NCBI GenBank assembly: GCA_036172665.1 | Contig: JAYKNF010000014.1 | Location: 3,833,001-3,897,000 of the forward strand | DNA: 64,000 nucleotides | Origin: Prosopocoilus inquinatus | Taxonomy: Eukaryota; Arthropoda; Insecta; Coleoptera; Lucanidae | Direction: 5' to 3' | Shown here: positions 37,588-52,700 of the stretch, in pieces | Position numbering within the stretch: the first letter of the stretch is position 1 | Layout: every line of letters starts with the position of its first letter | Position numbers and translations under genes: made by a program | The notes under the pieces: generated by a model | What the model was told of the DNA's origin: nothing | Databases searched by the model: none | The model's input: only the letters and a program-made list of their open reading frames with translations

Positions 37588-40500
37588 GTATCTAATCGAT
37601 CCTTACTTATCTATCATGTTATTTGACGTTTCGATGGGCTCCAGTAACTCTGATGTGAGATTCGACGTTTTCGGACGCAGCAGAAGCTGGAAATAGTTTT
37701 GAACGAAACAACACGCATTAGCGTTGTTCCTGTGCTGTATCTAATCGATCCTTACTTATCTATCATGTTATTTGACATTTCGATGGACTCCAGTAACTCT
37801 GATGTGAGATACGACGTTTTCGGACGCAGCAGCAGCTGGAAATAGTTTTAAACGAAACAACACATATTAGCGTTGTTCCTGTAATGTATCTAATCGATCC
37901 TTCCTCATCTATCATGTTATTTGACGTTTGGATGGACTCCAGTAACTAGGATGAGAGATACAAAGATTTCGGACGCAGCAGAAGCTGGAAATAGTTTTGA
38001 ACGAAACAACACCTATTAGCGTTGTTCCTGTGATGTATCTAAACGATCCTTCCTTATCTAACATGTTATTTAACGTTTGGATACACTCCAGTAAGTCTGA
38101 TGTGAGATACAAAGTTTTTGGACGCAGCAGGAGCTGGAAATAGTTTTAAACGAAACAACACGTATTAGCGTTGTTCCTGTGATGTATCTAAACGATCCTT
38201 ACTTATCTAACATGTTATTTGACGTTTGGATGGACTCCAGTGTGTCTGATGTGAGATACAAAGTTTTGGGACGCAGCAGGAGCTGGAAATAGTTTTAAAC
38301 GAAACAACACATATTAGCGTTGTTCCTGTAATGTATCTAATCGATCCTTACTCATCTATCATGTTATTTGACGTTTGGACAGACTCCAGTAACTCTGATG
38401 TGAGATACAAAGTTATCGGACGCAGCAGAAGCTGGAAATAGTTTTGAACGAAACAACACGTATTAGCGTTGTTCCTGTGATGTATCTAAACGATCCTTAC
38501 TTATCTAACATGTTATTTGACGTGTGGATGGACTCCAGTAAGTCTGATGTGAGATACAAAGTTTTTGGACGCAGCAGGAGCTGGAAATAGTTTTAAACGA
38601 AACAACACGTATTAGCGTTGTTCCTGTGCTGTATCTAATCGATACTTACTTATCTATCATGTTATTTGACGTTTCGATGGACTCCAGTAACTCTGATGTG
38701 AGATACGAAGTTTTCGGACGCAGCAGAAGCTGGAAATAGTTTTAAACGAAACAACACGTATTAGCGTTGTTCCTGTGATGTATCTAATCGATCCTTACTC
38801 ATCTATCATGTTATTTGACGTTTGGATGGACTCCAGTAACTCTGATGTGAGATACAAAGTTTTTGGACGCAGCAGGAGCTGGAAATAGTTTTAAACGAAA
38901 CAACACGTATTAGCGTTGTTCCTGTGCTGTATCTAACCGATCCTTACTTATCTATCATGTTATTTGACGTTTGGATTAACTCCAGTAACTCTGATGTGAG
39001 ATACGACGTTTTCGGACGCAGCAGAAGCTGGAAATAGTTTTAAACGAAACAACACGTATTAGCGTTGTTCCTGTGATGTATCTAATCGATCCTTACTCAT
39101 CTATCATGTTATTTGACGTTTGGGTGGACTCCAGTAACTCTGATGAGAGATACAAAGATTTCGGACGCAGCAGAAGCTGGAAATACTTTTGAACGATACA
39201 CCACCTATTAGCGTTGTTCCTGTGATGTATCTAAACGATCCTTACTTATCTAACATGTTATTTGACGTTTGGATGGACTCCAGTGTGTCTGATGTGAGAT
39301 ACAAAGTTTTGGGACGCAGCAGGAGCTGGAAATAGTTTTAAACGAAACAACACGTATTAGCGTTGTTCCTGTGCTGTATCTAATCGATCCTTACTTATCT
39401 ATCATGTTATTTGACGTTTCGATGGGCTCCAGTAACTCTGATGTGAGATACGACGTTTTCGGACGCAGCAGAAGCTGGAAATAGTTTTAAACGAAACAAC
39501 ACGTTTAAGCGTTGTTCCTGTGCTGTATCTAATAGATCCTTACTTATCTATCATGTTATTTGACGTTTCGATGGGCTCCAGTAACTCTGATGTGAGATAC
39601 GACGTTTTCGGACGCAGCAGAAGCTGGAAATAGTTTTAAACGAAACAACACGCATTAGCGATGTTCCTGTGATGTATCTAATCGATCCTTACTTATCTAT
39701 CATGTTATTTGACGTTTCGATGGGCTCCAGTAACTCTGATATGAGATTCGACGTTTTCGGACGCAGCAGAAGCTGGAAATAGTTTTGAACGAAACAACAC
39801 GCATTAGCGTTGTTCCTGTGCTGTATCTAATCGATCCTTACTTTTCTATCATGTTATTTGACATTTCGATGGACTCCAGTAACTCTGATGTGAGATACGA
39901 CGTTTTCGGACGCAGCAGCAGCTGGAAATAGTTTTAAACGAAACAACACATATTAGCGTTGTTCCTGTAATGTATCTAATCGATCCTTACTCATCTATCA
40001 TGTTATTTGACGTTTGGATGGACTCCAGTAACTAGGATGAGAGATACAAAGATTTCGGACGCAGCAGAAGCTGGAAATAGTTTTGAACGAAACAACACCT
40101 ATTAGCGTTGTTCCTGTGATGTATCTAAACGATGCTTCCTTATCTAACATGTTATTTAACGTTTGGATACACTCCAGTAAGTCTGATGTGAGATACAAAG
40201 TTTTTGGACGCAGCAGGAGCTGGAAATAGTTTTAAACGAAACAACACGTATTAGCGTTGTTCCTGTGATGTATCTAAACGATCCTTACTTATCTAACATG
40301 TTATATGACGTTTGGATGGACTCCAGTGTGTCTGATGTGAGATACAAAGTTTTGGGACGCAGCAGGAGCTGGAAATAGTTTTAAACGAAACAACACATAT
40401 TAGCGTTGTTCCTGTAATGTATCTAATCGATCCTTACTCATCTATCATGTTATTTGACGTTTGGACAGACTCCAGTAACTCTGATGTGAGATACAAAGTT

Positions 40501-43500
40501 ATCGGACGCAGCAGAATCTGGAAATAGTTTTGAACGAAACAACACGTATTAGCGTTGTTCCTGTGATGTATCTAAACGATCCTTAATTATCTAACATGTT
40601 ATTTGACGTTTGGATGGACTCCAGTAAGTCTGATGTGAGATACAAAGTTTTTGGACGCAGCAGGAGCTGGAAATAGTTTTAAACGAAACAACACGTATTA
40701 GCGTTGTTCCTGTGATGTATCTAATCGATCCTTACTTATCTATCATGTTATTTGACGTTTCGATGGGCTCCAGTAACTCTGATGTGAGATTCGACGTTTT
40801 CGGACGCAGCAGAAGCTGGAAATAGTTTTGAACGAAACAACACGCATTAGCGTTGTTCCTGTGCTGTATCTAATCGATCCTTACTTATCTATCATGTTAT
40901 TTGACATTTCGATGGACTCCAGTAACTCTGATGTGAGATACGACGTTTTCGGACGCAGCAGAAGCTGGAAATAGTTTTAAACGAAACAACACGTATTGGC
41001 GTTGTTCCTGTGATGTATCTAATCGATCCTTACTCATCTATCATGTTATTTGACGTTTGGGTGGACTCCAGTGAGTCTGATGTGAGATACAAAGTTTTGG
41101 GACGCAGCAGGAGCTGGAAATAGTTTTAAACGAAACAACACGCATTAGCGTTGTTCCTGTGATGTATCTAATCGATCCTTACTCATCTATCATGTTATTT
41201 GACGTTTCGATGGACTCCAGTAACTCTGATGTGAGATACGACGTTTCCGGACGCAGCAGAAGCTGGAAATAGTATTAAACGAAACAACACGTATTAGCGT
41301 TGTTCCTGTGATGTATCTAATCGATCCTTACACATCTATCATGTTATTTGACGTTTGGATGGACTCCAGTAACTAGGATGAGAGATACAAAGATTTCGGA
41401 CGCAGCAGAAGCTGGAAATAGTTTTGAACGAAACAACACCTATTAGCGTTGTTCCTGTGATGTATCTAAACGATCCTTACTTATCTAACATGTTATTTAA
41501 CGTTTGGATACACTCCAGTAAGTCTGATGTGAGATACAAAGTTTTTGGACGCAGCAGGAGCTGGAAATAGTTTTAAACGAAACAACACGTATTAGCGTTG
41601 TTCCTGTGCTGTATCTAATCGATCCTTACTTATCTATCATGTTATTTGACGTTTGGATGGACTCCAGTAACCCTGACGTGAGATACGAAGTTCTCGGACG
41701 CAGCAGAAGCTGGAAATAGTTTTAAACGAAACAACACGCATTAGCGTTGTTCCTGTGATGTATCTAATCGATCCTTACTCATCTATCATGTTATTTGGCG
41801 TTACGATGGACTCCAGTAACTTAGATGTGAGATACGAAGTTCTCGGACGCAGCTGAAGCTAGAAATAGTTTTAAACGAAACAACATGCATTAGCGTTGTT
41901 CCTGTAATGTATCTAATCGATCCTTACTCATCTATCATGTTATTTGACGTTTGGACAGACTCCAGTAACTCTGATGTGAGATACAAAGTTATCGGACGCA
42001 GCAGAAGCTGGAAATAGTTTTGAACGAAACAACACGTATTAGCGTTGTTCGTGTGATGTATCTAAACGATCCTTACTTATCTAACATGTTATTTGACGTG
42101 TGGATGGACTCCAGTAAGTCTGATGTGAGATACAAAGTTTTTGGACGCAGCAGGAGCTGGAAATAGTTTTAAACGAAACAACACGTATTAGCGTTGTTCC
42201 TGTGCTGTATCTAATCGATACTTACTTATCTATCATGTTATTTGACGTTTCGATGGACTCCAGTAACTCTGATGTGAGATACGAAGTTTTCGGACGCAGC
42301 AGAAGCTGGAAATAGTTTTAAACGAAACAACACGTATTAGCGTTGTTCCTGTGATGTATCTAATCGATCCTTACTCATCTATCATGTTATTTGACGTTTG
42401 GATGGACTCCAGTAACTCTGATGTGAGATACAAAGTTTTTGGACGCAGCAGGAGCTGGAAATAGTTTTAAACGAAACAACACGTATTAGCGTTGTTCCTG
42501 TGCTGTATCTAATCGATCCTTACTTATCTATCATGTTATTTGACGTTTGGATTAACTCCAGTAACTCTGATGTGAGATACGACGTTTTCGGACGCAGCAG
42601 AAGCTGGAAATAGTTTTAAACGAAACAACACGTATTAGCGTTGTTCCTGTGATGTATCTAATCGATCCTTACTCATCTATCATGTTATTTGACGTTTGGG
42701 TGGACTCCAGTAACTCTGATGAGAGATACAAAGATTTCGGACGCAGCAGAAGCTGGAAATACTTTTGAACGATACACCACCTATTAGCGTTGTTCCTGTG
42801 ATGTATCTAAACGATCCTTACTTATCTAACATGTTATTTGACGTTTGGATGGACTCCAGTGTGTCTGATGTGAGATACAAAGTTTTGGGACGCAGCAGGA
42901 GCTGGAAATAGTTTTAAACGAAACAACACGTATTAGCGTTGTTCCTGTGCTGTATCTAATCGATCCTTACTTATCTATCATGTTATTTGACGTTTCGATG
43001 GGCTCCAGTAACTCTGATGTGAGATACGACGTTTTCGGACGCAGCAGAAGCTGGAAATAGTTTTAAACGAAACAACACGCATTAGCGATGTTCCTGTGAT
43101 GTATCTAATCGATCCTTACTTATCTATCATGTTATTTGACGTTTCGATGGGCTCCAGTAACTCTGATGTGAGATTCGACGTTTTCGGACGCAGCAGAAGC
43201 TGGAAATAGTTTTGAACGAAACAACACGCATTAGCGTTGTTCCTGTGCTGTATCTAATCGATCCTTACTTTTCTATCATGTTATTTGACATTTCGATGGA
43301 CTCCAGTAACTCTGATGTGAGATACGACGTTTTCGGACGCAGCAGCAGCTGGAAATAGTTTTAAACGAAACAACACATATTAGCGTTGTTCCTGTAATGT
43401 ATCTAATCGATCCTTACTCATCTATCATGTTATTTGACGTTTGGATGGACTCCAGTAACTAGGATGAGAGATACAAAGATTTCGGACGCAGCAGAAGCTG

Positions 43501-44404
43501 GAAATAGTTTTGAACGAAACAACACCTATTAGCGTTGTTCCTGTGATGTATCTAAACGATGCTTCCTTATCTAACATGTTATTTGACGTTTGGACAGACT
43601 CCAGTAACTCTGATGTGAGATACAAAGTTATCGGACGCAGCAGAATCTGGAAATAGTTTTGAACGAAACAACACGTATTAGCGTTGTTCCTGTGATGTAT
43701 CTAAACGATCCTTAATTATCTAACATGTTATTTGACGTTTGGATGGACTCCAGTAAGTCTGATGTGAGATACAAAGTTTTTGGACGCAGCAGGAGCTGGA
43801 AATAGTTTTAAACGAAACAACACGTATTAGCGTTGTTCCTGTGATGTATCTAATCGATCCTTACTTATCTATCATGTTATTTGACGTTTCGATGGGCTCC
43901 AGTAACTCTGATGTGAGATTCGACGTTTTCGGACGCAGCAGAAGCTGGAAATAGTTTTGAACGAAACAACACGCATTAGCGTTGTTCCTGTGCTGTATCT
44001 AATCGATCCTTACTTATCTATCATGTTATTTGACATTTCGATGGACTCCAGTAACTCTGATGTGAGATACGACGTTTTCGGAAGCAGCAGAAGCTGGAAA
44101 TAGTTTTAAACGAAACAACACGTATTGGCGTTGTTCCTGTGATGTATCTAATCGATCCTTACTCATCTATCATGTTATTTGACGTTTGGGTGGACTCCAG
44201 TGAGTCTGATGTGAGATACAAAGTTTTGGGACGCAGCAGGAGCTGGAAATAGTTTTAAACGAAACAACACGCATTAGCGTTGTTCCTGTGATGTATCTAA
44301 TCGATCCTTACTCATCTATCATGTTATTTGACGTTTCGATGGACTCCAGTAACTCTGATGTGAGATACGACGTTTCCGGACGCAGCAGAAGCTGGAAATA
44401 GTAT

Positions 44405-47400
44405 TAAACGAAACAACACGTATTAGCGTTGTTCCTGTGATGTATCTAATCGATCCTTACTCATCTATCATGTTATTTGACGTTTGGATGGACTCCAGTA
44501 ACTAGGATGAGAGATACAAAGATTTCGGACGCAGCAGAAGCTGGAAATAGTTTTGAACGAAACAACACCTATTAGCGTTGTTCCTGTGATGTATCTAAAC
44601 GATCCTTACTTATCTAACATGTTATTTAACGTTTGGATACACTCCAGTAAGTCTGATGTGAGATACAAAGTTTTTGGACGCAGCAGGAGCTGGAAATAGT
44701 TTTAAACGAAACAACACGTATTAGCGTTGTTCCTGTGCTGTATCTAATCGATCCTTACTTATCTATCATGTTATTTGACGTTTGGATGGACTCCAGTAAC
44801 CCTGACGTGAGATACGAAGTTCTCGGACGCAGCAGAAGCTGGAAATAGTTTTAAACGAAACAACACGCATTAGCGTTGTTCCTGTGATGTATCTAATCGA
44901 TCCTTACTCATCTATCATGTTATTTGGCGTTACGATGGACTCCAGTAACTTAGATGTGAGATACGAAGTTCTCGGACGCAGCTGAAGCTAGAAATAGTTT
45001 TAAACGAAACAACATGCATTAGCGTTGTTCCTGTAATGTATCTAATCGATCCTTACTCATCTATCATGTTATTTGACGTTTGGACAGACTCCAGTAACTC
45101 TGATGTGAGATACAAAGTTATCGGACGCAGCAGAAGCTGGAAATAGTTTTGAACGAAACAACACGTATTAGCGTTGTTCCTGTGAAGTATCTAATCGATC
45201 CTTACTCATCTATCATGTTATTTGGCGTTTCGATGGACTCCAGTAACTTAGATGTGAGATACGAAGTTTTCGGACGCAGCAGGAGCTGGAAATAGTTGTA
45301 AACGAAACAACACGTTTTAGCGTTGTTCCTGTGCTGTATCTAATCGATCCTTACTTATCTATCATGTTATTTGACGTTTCGATGGGCTCCAGTAACTCTG
45401 ATGTGAGATACGACGTTTTCGGACGCAGCAGAAGCTGGAAATAGTTTTAAACGAAACAACACGTTTAAGCGTTGTTCCTGTGCTGTATCTAATAGATCCT
45501 TACTTATCTATCATGTTATTTGACGTTTCGATGGGCTCCAGTAACTCTGATGTGAGATACGACGTTTTCGGACGCAGCAGAAGCTGGAAATAGTTTTAAA
45601 CGAAACAGCACGCATTAGCGATGTTCCTGTGATGTATCTAATCGATCCTTACTTATCTATCATGTTATTTGACGTTTCGATGGGCTCCAGTAACTCTGAT
45701 GTGAGATTCGACGTTTTCGGACGCAGCAGAAGCTGGAAATAGTTTTGAACGAAACAACACGCATTAGCGTTGTTCCTGTGCTGTATCTAATCGATCCTTA
45801 CTTATCTATCATGTTATTTGACATTTCGATGGACTCCAGTAACTCTGATGTGAGATACGACGTTTTCGGACGCAGCAGCAGCTGGAAATAGTTTTAAACG
45901 AAACAACACATATTAGCGTTGTTCCTGTAATGTATCTAATCGATCCTTACTCATCTATCATGTTATTTGACGTTTGGATGGACTCCAGTAACTAGGATGA
46001 GAGATACAAAGATTTCGGACGCAGCAGAAGCTGGAAATAGTTTTGAACGAAACAACACCTATTAGCGTTGTTCCTGTGATGTATCTAAACGATCCTTCCT
46101 TATCTAACATGTTATTTAACGTTTGGATACACTCCAGTAAGTCTGATGTGAGATACAAAGTTTTTGGACGCAGCAGGAGCTGGAAATAGTTTTAAACGAA
46201 ACAACACGTATTAGCGTTGTTCCTGTGATGTATCTAAACGATCCTTACTTATCTAACATGTTATTTGACGTTTGGATGGACTCCAGTGTGTCTGATGTGA
46301 GATACAAAGTTTTGGGACGCAGCAGGAGCTGGAAATAGTTTTAAACGAAACAACACATATTAGCGTTGTTCCTGTAATGTATCTAATCGATCCTTACTCA
46401 TCTATCATGTTATTTGACGTTTGGACAGACTCCAGTAACTCTGATGTGAGATACAAAGTTATCGGACGCAGCAGAAGCTGGAAATAGTTTTGAACGAAAC
46501 AACACGTATTAGCCTTGTTCCTGTGATGTATCTAAACGATCCTTACCCATCTATCATGTTATTTGGCGTTACGATGGACTCCAGTAACTTAGATGTGAGA
46601 TACGAAGTTCTCGGACGCAGCTGAAGCTAGAAATAGTTTTAAACGAAACAACATGCATTAGCGTTGTTCCTGTAATGTATCTAATCGATCCTTACTCATC
46701 TATCATGTTATTTGACGTTTGGACAGACTCCAGTAACTCTGATGTGAGATACAAAGTTATCGGACGCAGCAGAAGCTGGAAATAGTTTTGAACGAAACAA
46801 CACGTATTAGCGTTGTTCCTGTGAAGTATCTAATCGATCCTTACTCATCTATCATGTTATTTGGCGTTTCGATGGACTCCAGTAACTTAGATGTGAGATA
46901 CGAAGTTTTCGGACGCAGCAGGAGCTGGAAATAGTTGTAAACGAAACAAAACGTTTTAGCGTTGTTCCTGTGCTGTATCTAATCGATCCTTACTTATCTA
47001 TCATGTTATTTGAAGTTTCGATGGGCTCCAGTAACTCTGATGTGAGATACGACGTTTTCGGACGCAGCAGAAGCTGGAAATAGTTTTAAACGAAACAACA
47101 CGTTTAAGCGTTGTTCCTGTGCTGTATCTAATAGATCCTTACTTATCTATCATGTTATTTGACGTTTCGATGGGCTCCAGTAACTCTGATGTGAGATACG
47201 ACGTTTTCGGACGCAGCAGAAGCTGGAAATAGTTTTAAACGAAACAACACGCATTAGCGATGTTCCTGTGATGTATCTAATCGATCCTTACTTATCTATC
47301 ATGTTATTTGACGTTTCGATGGGCTCCAGTAACTCTGATGTGAGATTCGACGTTTTCGGACGCAGCAGAAGCTGGAAATAGTTTTGAACGAAACAACACG

Positions 47401-48462
47401 CATTAGCGTTGTTCCTGTGCTGTATCTAATCGATCCTTACTTATCTATCATGTTATTTGACATTTCGATGGACTCCAGTAACTCTGATGTGAGATACGAC
47501 GTTTTCGGACGCAGCAGCAGCTGGAAATAGTTTTAAACGAAACAACACATATTAGCGTTGTTCCTGTAATGTATCTAATCGATCCTTACTCATCTATCAT
47601 GTTATTTGACGTTTGGATGGACTCCAGTAACTAGGATGAGAGATACAAAGATTTCGGACGCAGCAGAAGCTGGAAATAGTTTTGAACGAAACAACACCTA
47701 TCAGCGTTGTTCCTGTGATGTATCTAAACGATCCTTCCTTATCTAACATGTTATTTAACGTTTGGATACACTCCAGTAAGTCTGATGTGAGATACAAAGT
47801 TTTTGGACGCAGCAGGAGCTGGAAATAGTTTTAAACGAAACAACACGTATTAGCGTTGTTCCTGTGATGTATCTAAACGATCCTTACTTATCTAACATGT
47901 TATTTGACGTTTGGATGGACTCCAGTGTGTCTGATGTGAGATACAAAGTTTTGGGACGCAGCAGGAGCTGGAAATAGTTTTAAACGAAACAACACATATT
48001 AGCGTTGTTCCTGTAATGTATCTAATCGATCCTTACTCATCTATCATGTTATTTGACGTTTGGACAGACTCCAGTAACTCTGATGTGAGATACAAAGTTA
48101 TCGGACGCAGCAGAAGCTGGAAATAGTTTTGAACGAAACAACACGTATTAGCGTTGTTCCTGTGATGTATCTAAACGATCCTTACTTATCTAACATGTTA
48201 TTTGACGTTTGGATGGACTCCAGTAAGTCTGATGTGAGATACAAAGTTTTTGGACGCAGCAGGAGCTGGAAATAGTTTTAAACGAAACAACACGTATTAG
48301 CGTTGTTCCTGTGCTGTATCTAATCGATACTTACTTATCTATCATGTTATTTGACGTTTCGATGGACTCCAGTAACTCTGATGTGAGATACGAAGTTTTC
48401 GGACGCAGCAGAAGCTGGAAATAGTTTTAAACGAAACAACACGTATTAGCGTTGTTCCTGTG
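44405..48462 (+). repeat. Large segmental duplication E, copy 1
   Basis: About 27 monomers matching 56309-60366 at a constant offset of 11,904 bp (80 monomers minus 16 bp). Inside it an 11-monomer (1,639-bp) unit is tandemly repeated, at about 44905-46543 and 46544-48182, with markers GGCGTTACG, GTGAAGTATC, TAGTTGTAAACG and TAATAGATCC. Confidence 0.83.
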
Positions 48463-49050
48463 ATGTATCTAATCGATCCTTACTCATCTATCATGTTATT
48501 TGACGTTTGGATGGACTCCAGTAACTCTGATGTGAGATACAAAGTTTTTGGACGCAGCAGGAGCTGGAAATAGTTTTAAACGAAACAACACGTATTAGCG
48601 TTGTTCCTGTGCTGTATCTAATCGATCCTTACTTATCTATCATGTTATTTGACGTTTGGATGGACTCCAGTAACTCTGATGTGAGATACGACGTTTTCGG
48701 ACGCAGCAGAAGCTGGAAATAGTTTTAAACGAAACAACACGTATTAGCGTTGTTCCTGTGATGTATCTAATCGATCCTTACTCATCTATCATGTTATTTG
48801 ACGTTTGGATGGACTCCAGTAACTAGGATGAGAGATACAAAGATTTCGGACGCAGCAGAAGCTGGAAATAGTTTTGAACGAAACAACACCTATTAGCGTT
48901 GTTCCTGTGATGTATCTAAACGATCCTTACTTATCTAACATGTTATTTAACGTTTGGATACACTGCAGTAAGTCTGATGTGAGATACAAAGTTTTTGGAC
49001 GCAGCAGGAGCTGGAAATAGTTTTAAACGAAACAACACGTATTAGCGTTG

Positions 49051-49750
49051 TCCCTGTGCTGTATCTAATCGATCCTTACTTATCTATCATGTTATTTGAC
49101 GTTTGGATGGACTCCAGTAACTCTGATGTGAGATACGACGTTTTCGGACGCAGCAGGAGCTGGAAATAGTTTTAAACGAAACAACACGTATTAGCGTTGT
49201 TCCTGTGATGTATCTAATCGATCCTTACTTAGCTACTATGTTATTTGACGTTTCGATGGACTCCAGTAACTCTAATGTGAGATATGAAATTTTCAGACGC
49301 AGCAGCAGCTGGAAATAGTTTTAGAATAGATGTTCCTGTGATGTATCTAATCGATCCTTACTTATCTATCATGTTATTTGACGTTTCGATGGGCTCCAGA
49401 AACTCTGATGTGAGATTCGACGTTTTCGGACGCAGCAGAAGCTGGAAATAGTTTTAAACGAAACAACACGTATTAGCGTTGTCCCTGTGCTGTATCTAAT
49501 CGATCCTTACTTATCTATCATGTTATTTGACGTTTGGATGGACTCCAGTAACTCTGATGTGAGATACGACGTTTTCGGACGCAGCAGGAGCTGGAAATAG
49601 TTTTAAACGAAACAACACGTATTAGCGTTGTTCCTGTGATGTATCTAATCGATCCTTACTTAGCTACTATGTTATTTGACGTTTCGATGGACTCCAGTAA
49701 CTCTAATGTGAGATATGAAATTTTCAGACGCAGCAGCAGCTGGAAATAGT
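49051..49750 (+). repeat. 431-bp local duplication with truncated monomer
   Basis: The segment starting GTCCCTGTGCTG repeats at 49051 and 49482, an offset of 431 bp (three monomers minus 16). Copy 1 ends in a shortened monomer, AGTTTTAGAATAGATGTTCC (about 49318), which has lost 16 bp. The same scar recurs near 63161. It accounts for the 16-bp deficit in the longer duplication offsets. Confidence 0.85.
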
Positions 49751-52700
49751 TTGAAACGAAACAACACATATTAGCGTTGTTCCTGTAATGTATCTAATCG
49801 ATCCTTACTCATCTATCATGTTATTTGACGTTTGGACAGACTCCAGTAACTCTGATGTGAGATACAAAGTTATCGGACGCAGCAGAAGCTGGAAATAGTT
49901 TTGAACGAAACAACACGTATTAGCGTTGTTCCTGTGATGTATCTAAACGATCCTTACTTATCTAACATGTTATTTGACGTTTGGATGGACTCCAGTAAGT
50001 CTGATGTGAGATACAAAGTTTTTGGACGCAGCAGGAGCTGGAAATAGTTTTAAACGAAACAACACGTATTAGCGTTGTTCCTGTGCTGTATCTAATCGAT
50101 ACTTACTTATCTATCATGTTATTTGACGTTTCGATGGACTCCAGTAACTCTGATGTGAGATGCGAAGTTTTCGGACGCAGCAGAAGCTGGAAATAGTTTT
50201 AAACGAAACAACACGTATTAGCGTTGTTCCTGTGATGTATCTAATCGATCCTTACTCATCTATCATGTTATTTGACGTTTGGATGGACTCCAGTAACTCT
50301 GATGTGAGATACAAAGTTTTTGGACGCAGCAGGAGCTGGAAATAGTTTTAAACGAAACAACACGTATTAGCGTTGTTCCTGTGCTGTATCTAATCGATCC
50401 TTACTTATCTATCATGTTATTTGACGTTTGGATTAACTCCAGTAACTCTGATGTGAGATACGACGTTTTCGGACGCAGCAGAAGCTGGAAATAGTTTTAA
50501 ACGAAACAACACGTATTAGCGTTGTTCCTGTGATGTATCTAATCGATCCTTACTCATCTATCATGTTATTTGACGTTTGGGTGGACTCCAGTAACTCTGA
50601 TGAGAGATACAAAGATTTCGGACGCAGCAGAAGCTGGAAATACTTTTGAACGATACACCACCTATTAGCGTTGTTCCTGTGATGTATCTAAACGATCCGT
50701 ACTTATCTAACATGTTATTTGACGTTTGGATGGACTCCAGTGTGTCTGATGTGAGATACAAAGTTTTGGGACGCAGCAGGAGCTGGAAATAGTTTTAAAC
50801 GAAACAACACGTATTAGCGTTGTTCCTGTGCTGTATCTAATCGATCCTTACTTATCTATCATGTTATTTGACGTTTCGATGGGCTCCAGTAACTCTGATG
50901 TGAGATACGACGTTTTCGGACGCAGCAGAAGCTGGAAATAGTTTTAAACGAAACAACACGTTTAAGCGTTGTTCCTGTGCTGTATCTAATAGATCCTTAC
51001 TTATCTATCATGTTATTTGACGTTTCGATGGGCTCCAGTGACTCTGATGTGAGATACGACGTTTTCGGACGCAGCAGAAGCTGGAAATAGTTTTAAACGA
51101 AACAACACGCATTAGCGATGTTCCTGTGATGTATCTAATCGATCCTTACTTATCTATCATGTTATTTGACGTTTCGATGGGCTCCAGTAACTCTGATGTG
51201 AGATTCGACGTTTTCGGACGCAGCAGAAGCTGGAAATAGTTTTGAACGAAACAACACGCATTAGCGTTGTTCCTGTGCTGTATCTAATCGATCCTTACTT
51301 TTCTATCATGTTATTTGACATTTCGATGGACTCCAGTAACTCTGATGTGAGATACGACGTTTTCGGACGCAGCAGCAGCTGGAAATAGTTTTAAACGAAA
51401 CAACACATATTAGCGTTGTTCCTGTAATGTATCTAATCGATCCTTACTCATCTATCATGTTATTTGACGTTTGGATGGACTCCAGTAACTAGGATGAGAG
51501 ATACAAAGATTTCGGACGCAGCAGAAGCTGGAAATAGTTTTGAACGAAACAACACCTATTAGCGTTGTTCCTGTGATGTATCTAAACGATGCTTCCTTAT
51601 CTAACATGTTATTTAACGTTTGGATACACTCCAGTAAGTCTGATGTGAGATACAAAGTTTTTGGACGCAGCAGGAGCTGGAAATAGTTTTAAACGAAACA
51701 ACACGTATTAGCGTTGTTCCTGTGATGTATCTAAACGATCCTTACTTATCTAACATGTTATTTGAAGTTTGGATGGACTCCAGTGTGTCTGATGTGAGAT
51801 ACAAAGTTTTGGGACGCAGCAGGAGCTGGAAATAGTTTTAAACGAAACAACACATATTAGCGTTGTTCCTGTAATGTATCTAATCGATCCTTACTCATCT
51901 ATCATGTTATTTGACGTTTGGACAGACTCCAGTAACTCTGATGTGAGATACAAAGTTATCGGACGCAGCAGAAGCTGGAAATAGTTTTGAACGAAACAAC
52001 ACGTATTAGCGTTGTTCCTGTGATGTATCTAAACGATCCTTAATTATCTAACATGTTATTTGACGTTTGGATGGACTCCAGTAAGTCTGATGTGAGATAC
52101 AAAGTTTTTGGACGCAGCAGGAGCTGGAAATAGTTTTAAACGAAACAACACGTATTAGCGTTGTTCCTGTGATGTATCTAATCGATCCTTACTTATCTAT
52201 CATGTTATTTGACGTTTCGATGGGCTCCAGTAACTCTGATGTGAGATTCGACGTTTTCGGACGCAGCAGAAGCTGGAAATAGTTTTGAACGAAACAACAC
52301 GCATTAGCGTTGTTCCTGTGCTGTATCTAATCGATCCTTACTTATCTGTCATGTTATTTGACATTTCGATGGACTCCAGTAACTCTGATGTGAGATACGA
52401 CGTTTTCGGACGCAGCAGAAGCTGGAAATAGTTTTAAACGAAACAACACGTATTAGCGTTGTTCCTGTGATGTATCTAATCGATCCTTACTCATCTATCA
52501 TGTTATTTGACGTTTGGGTGGACTCCAGTGAGTCTGATGTGAGATACAAAGTTTTGGGACGCAGCAGGAGCTGGAAATAGTTTTAAACGAAACAACACGC
52601 ATTAGCGTTGTTCCTGTGATGTATCTAATCGATCCTTACTCATCTATCATGTTATTTGACGTTTCGATGGACTCCAGTAACTCTGATGTGAGATACGACG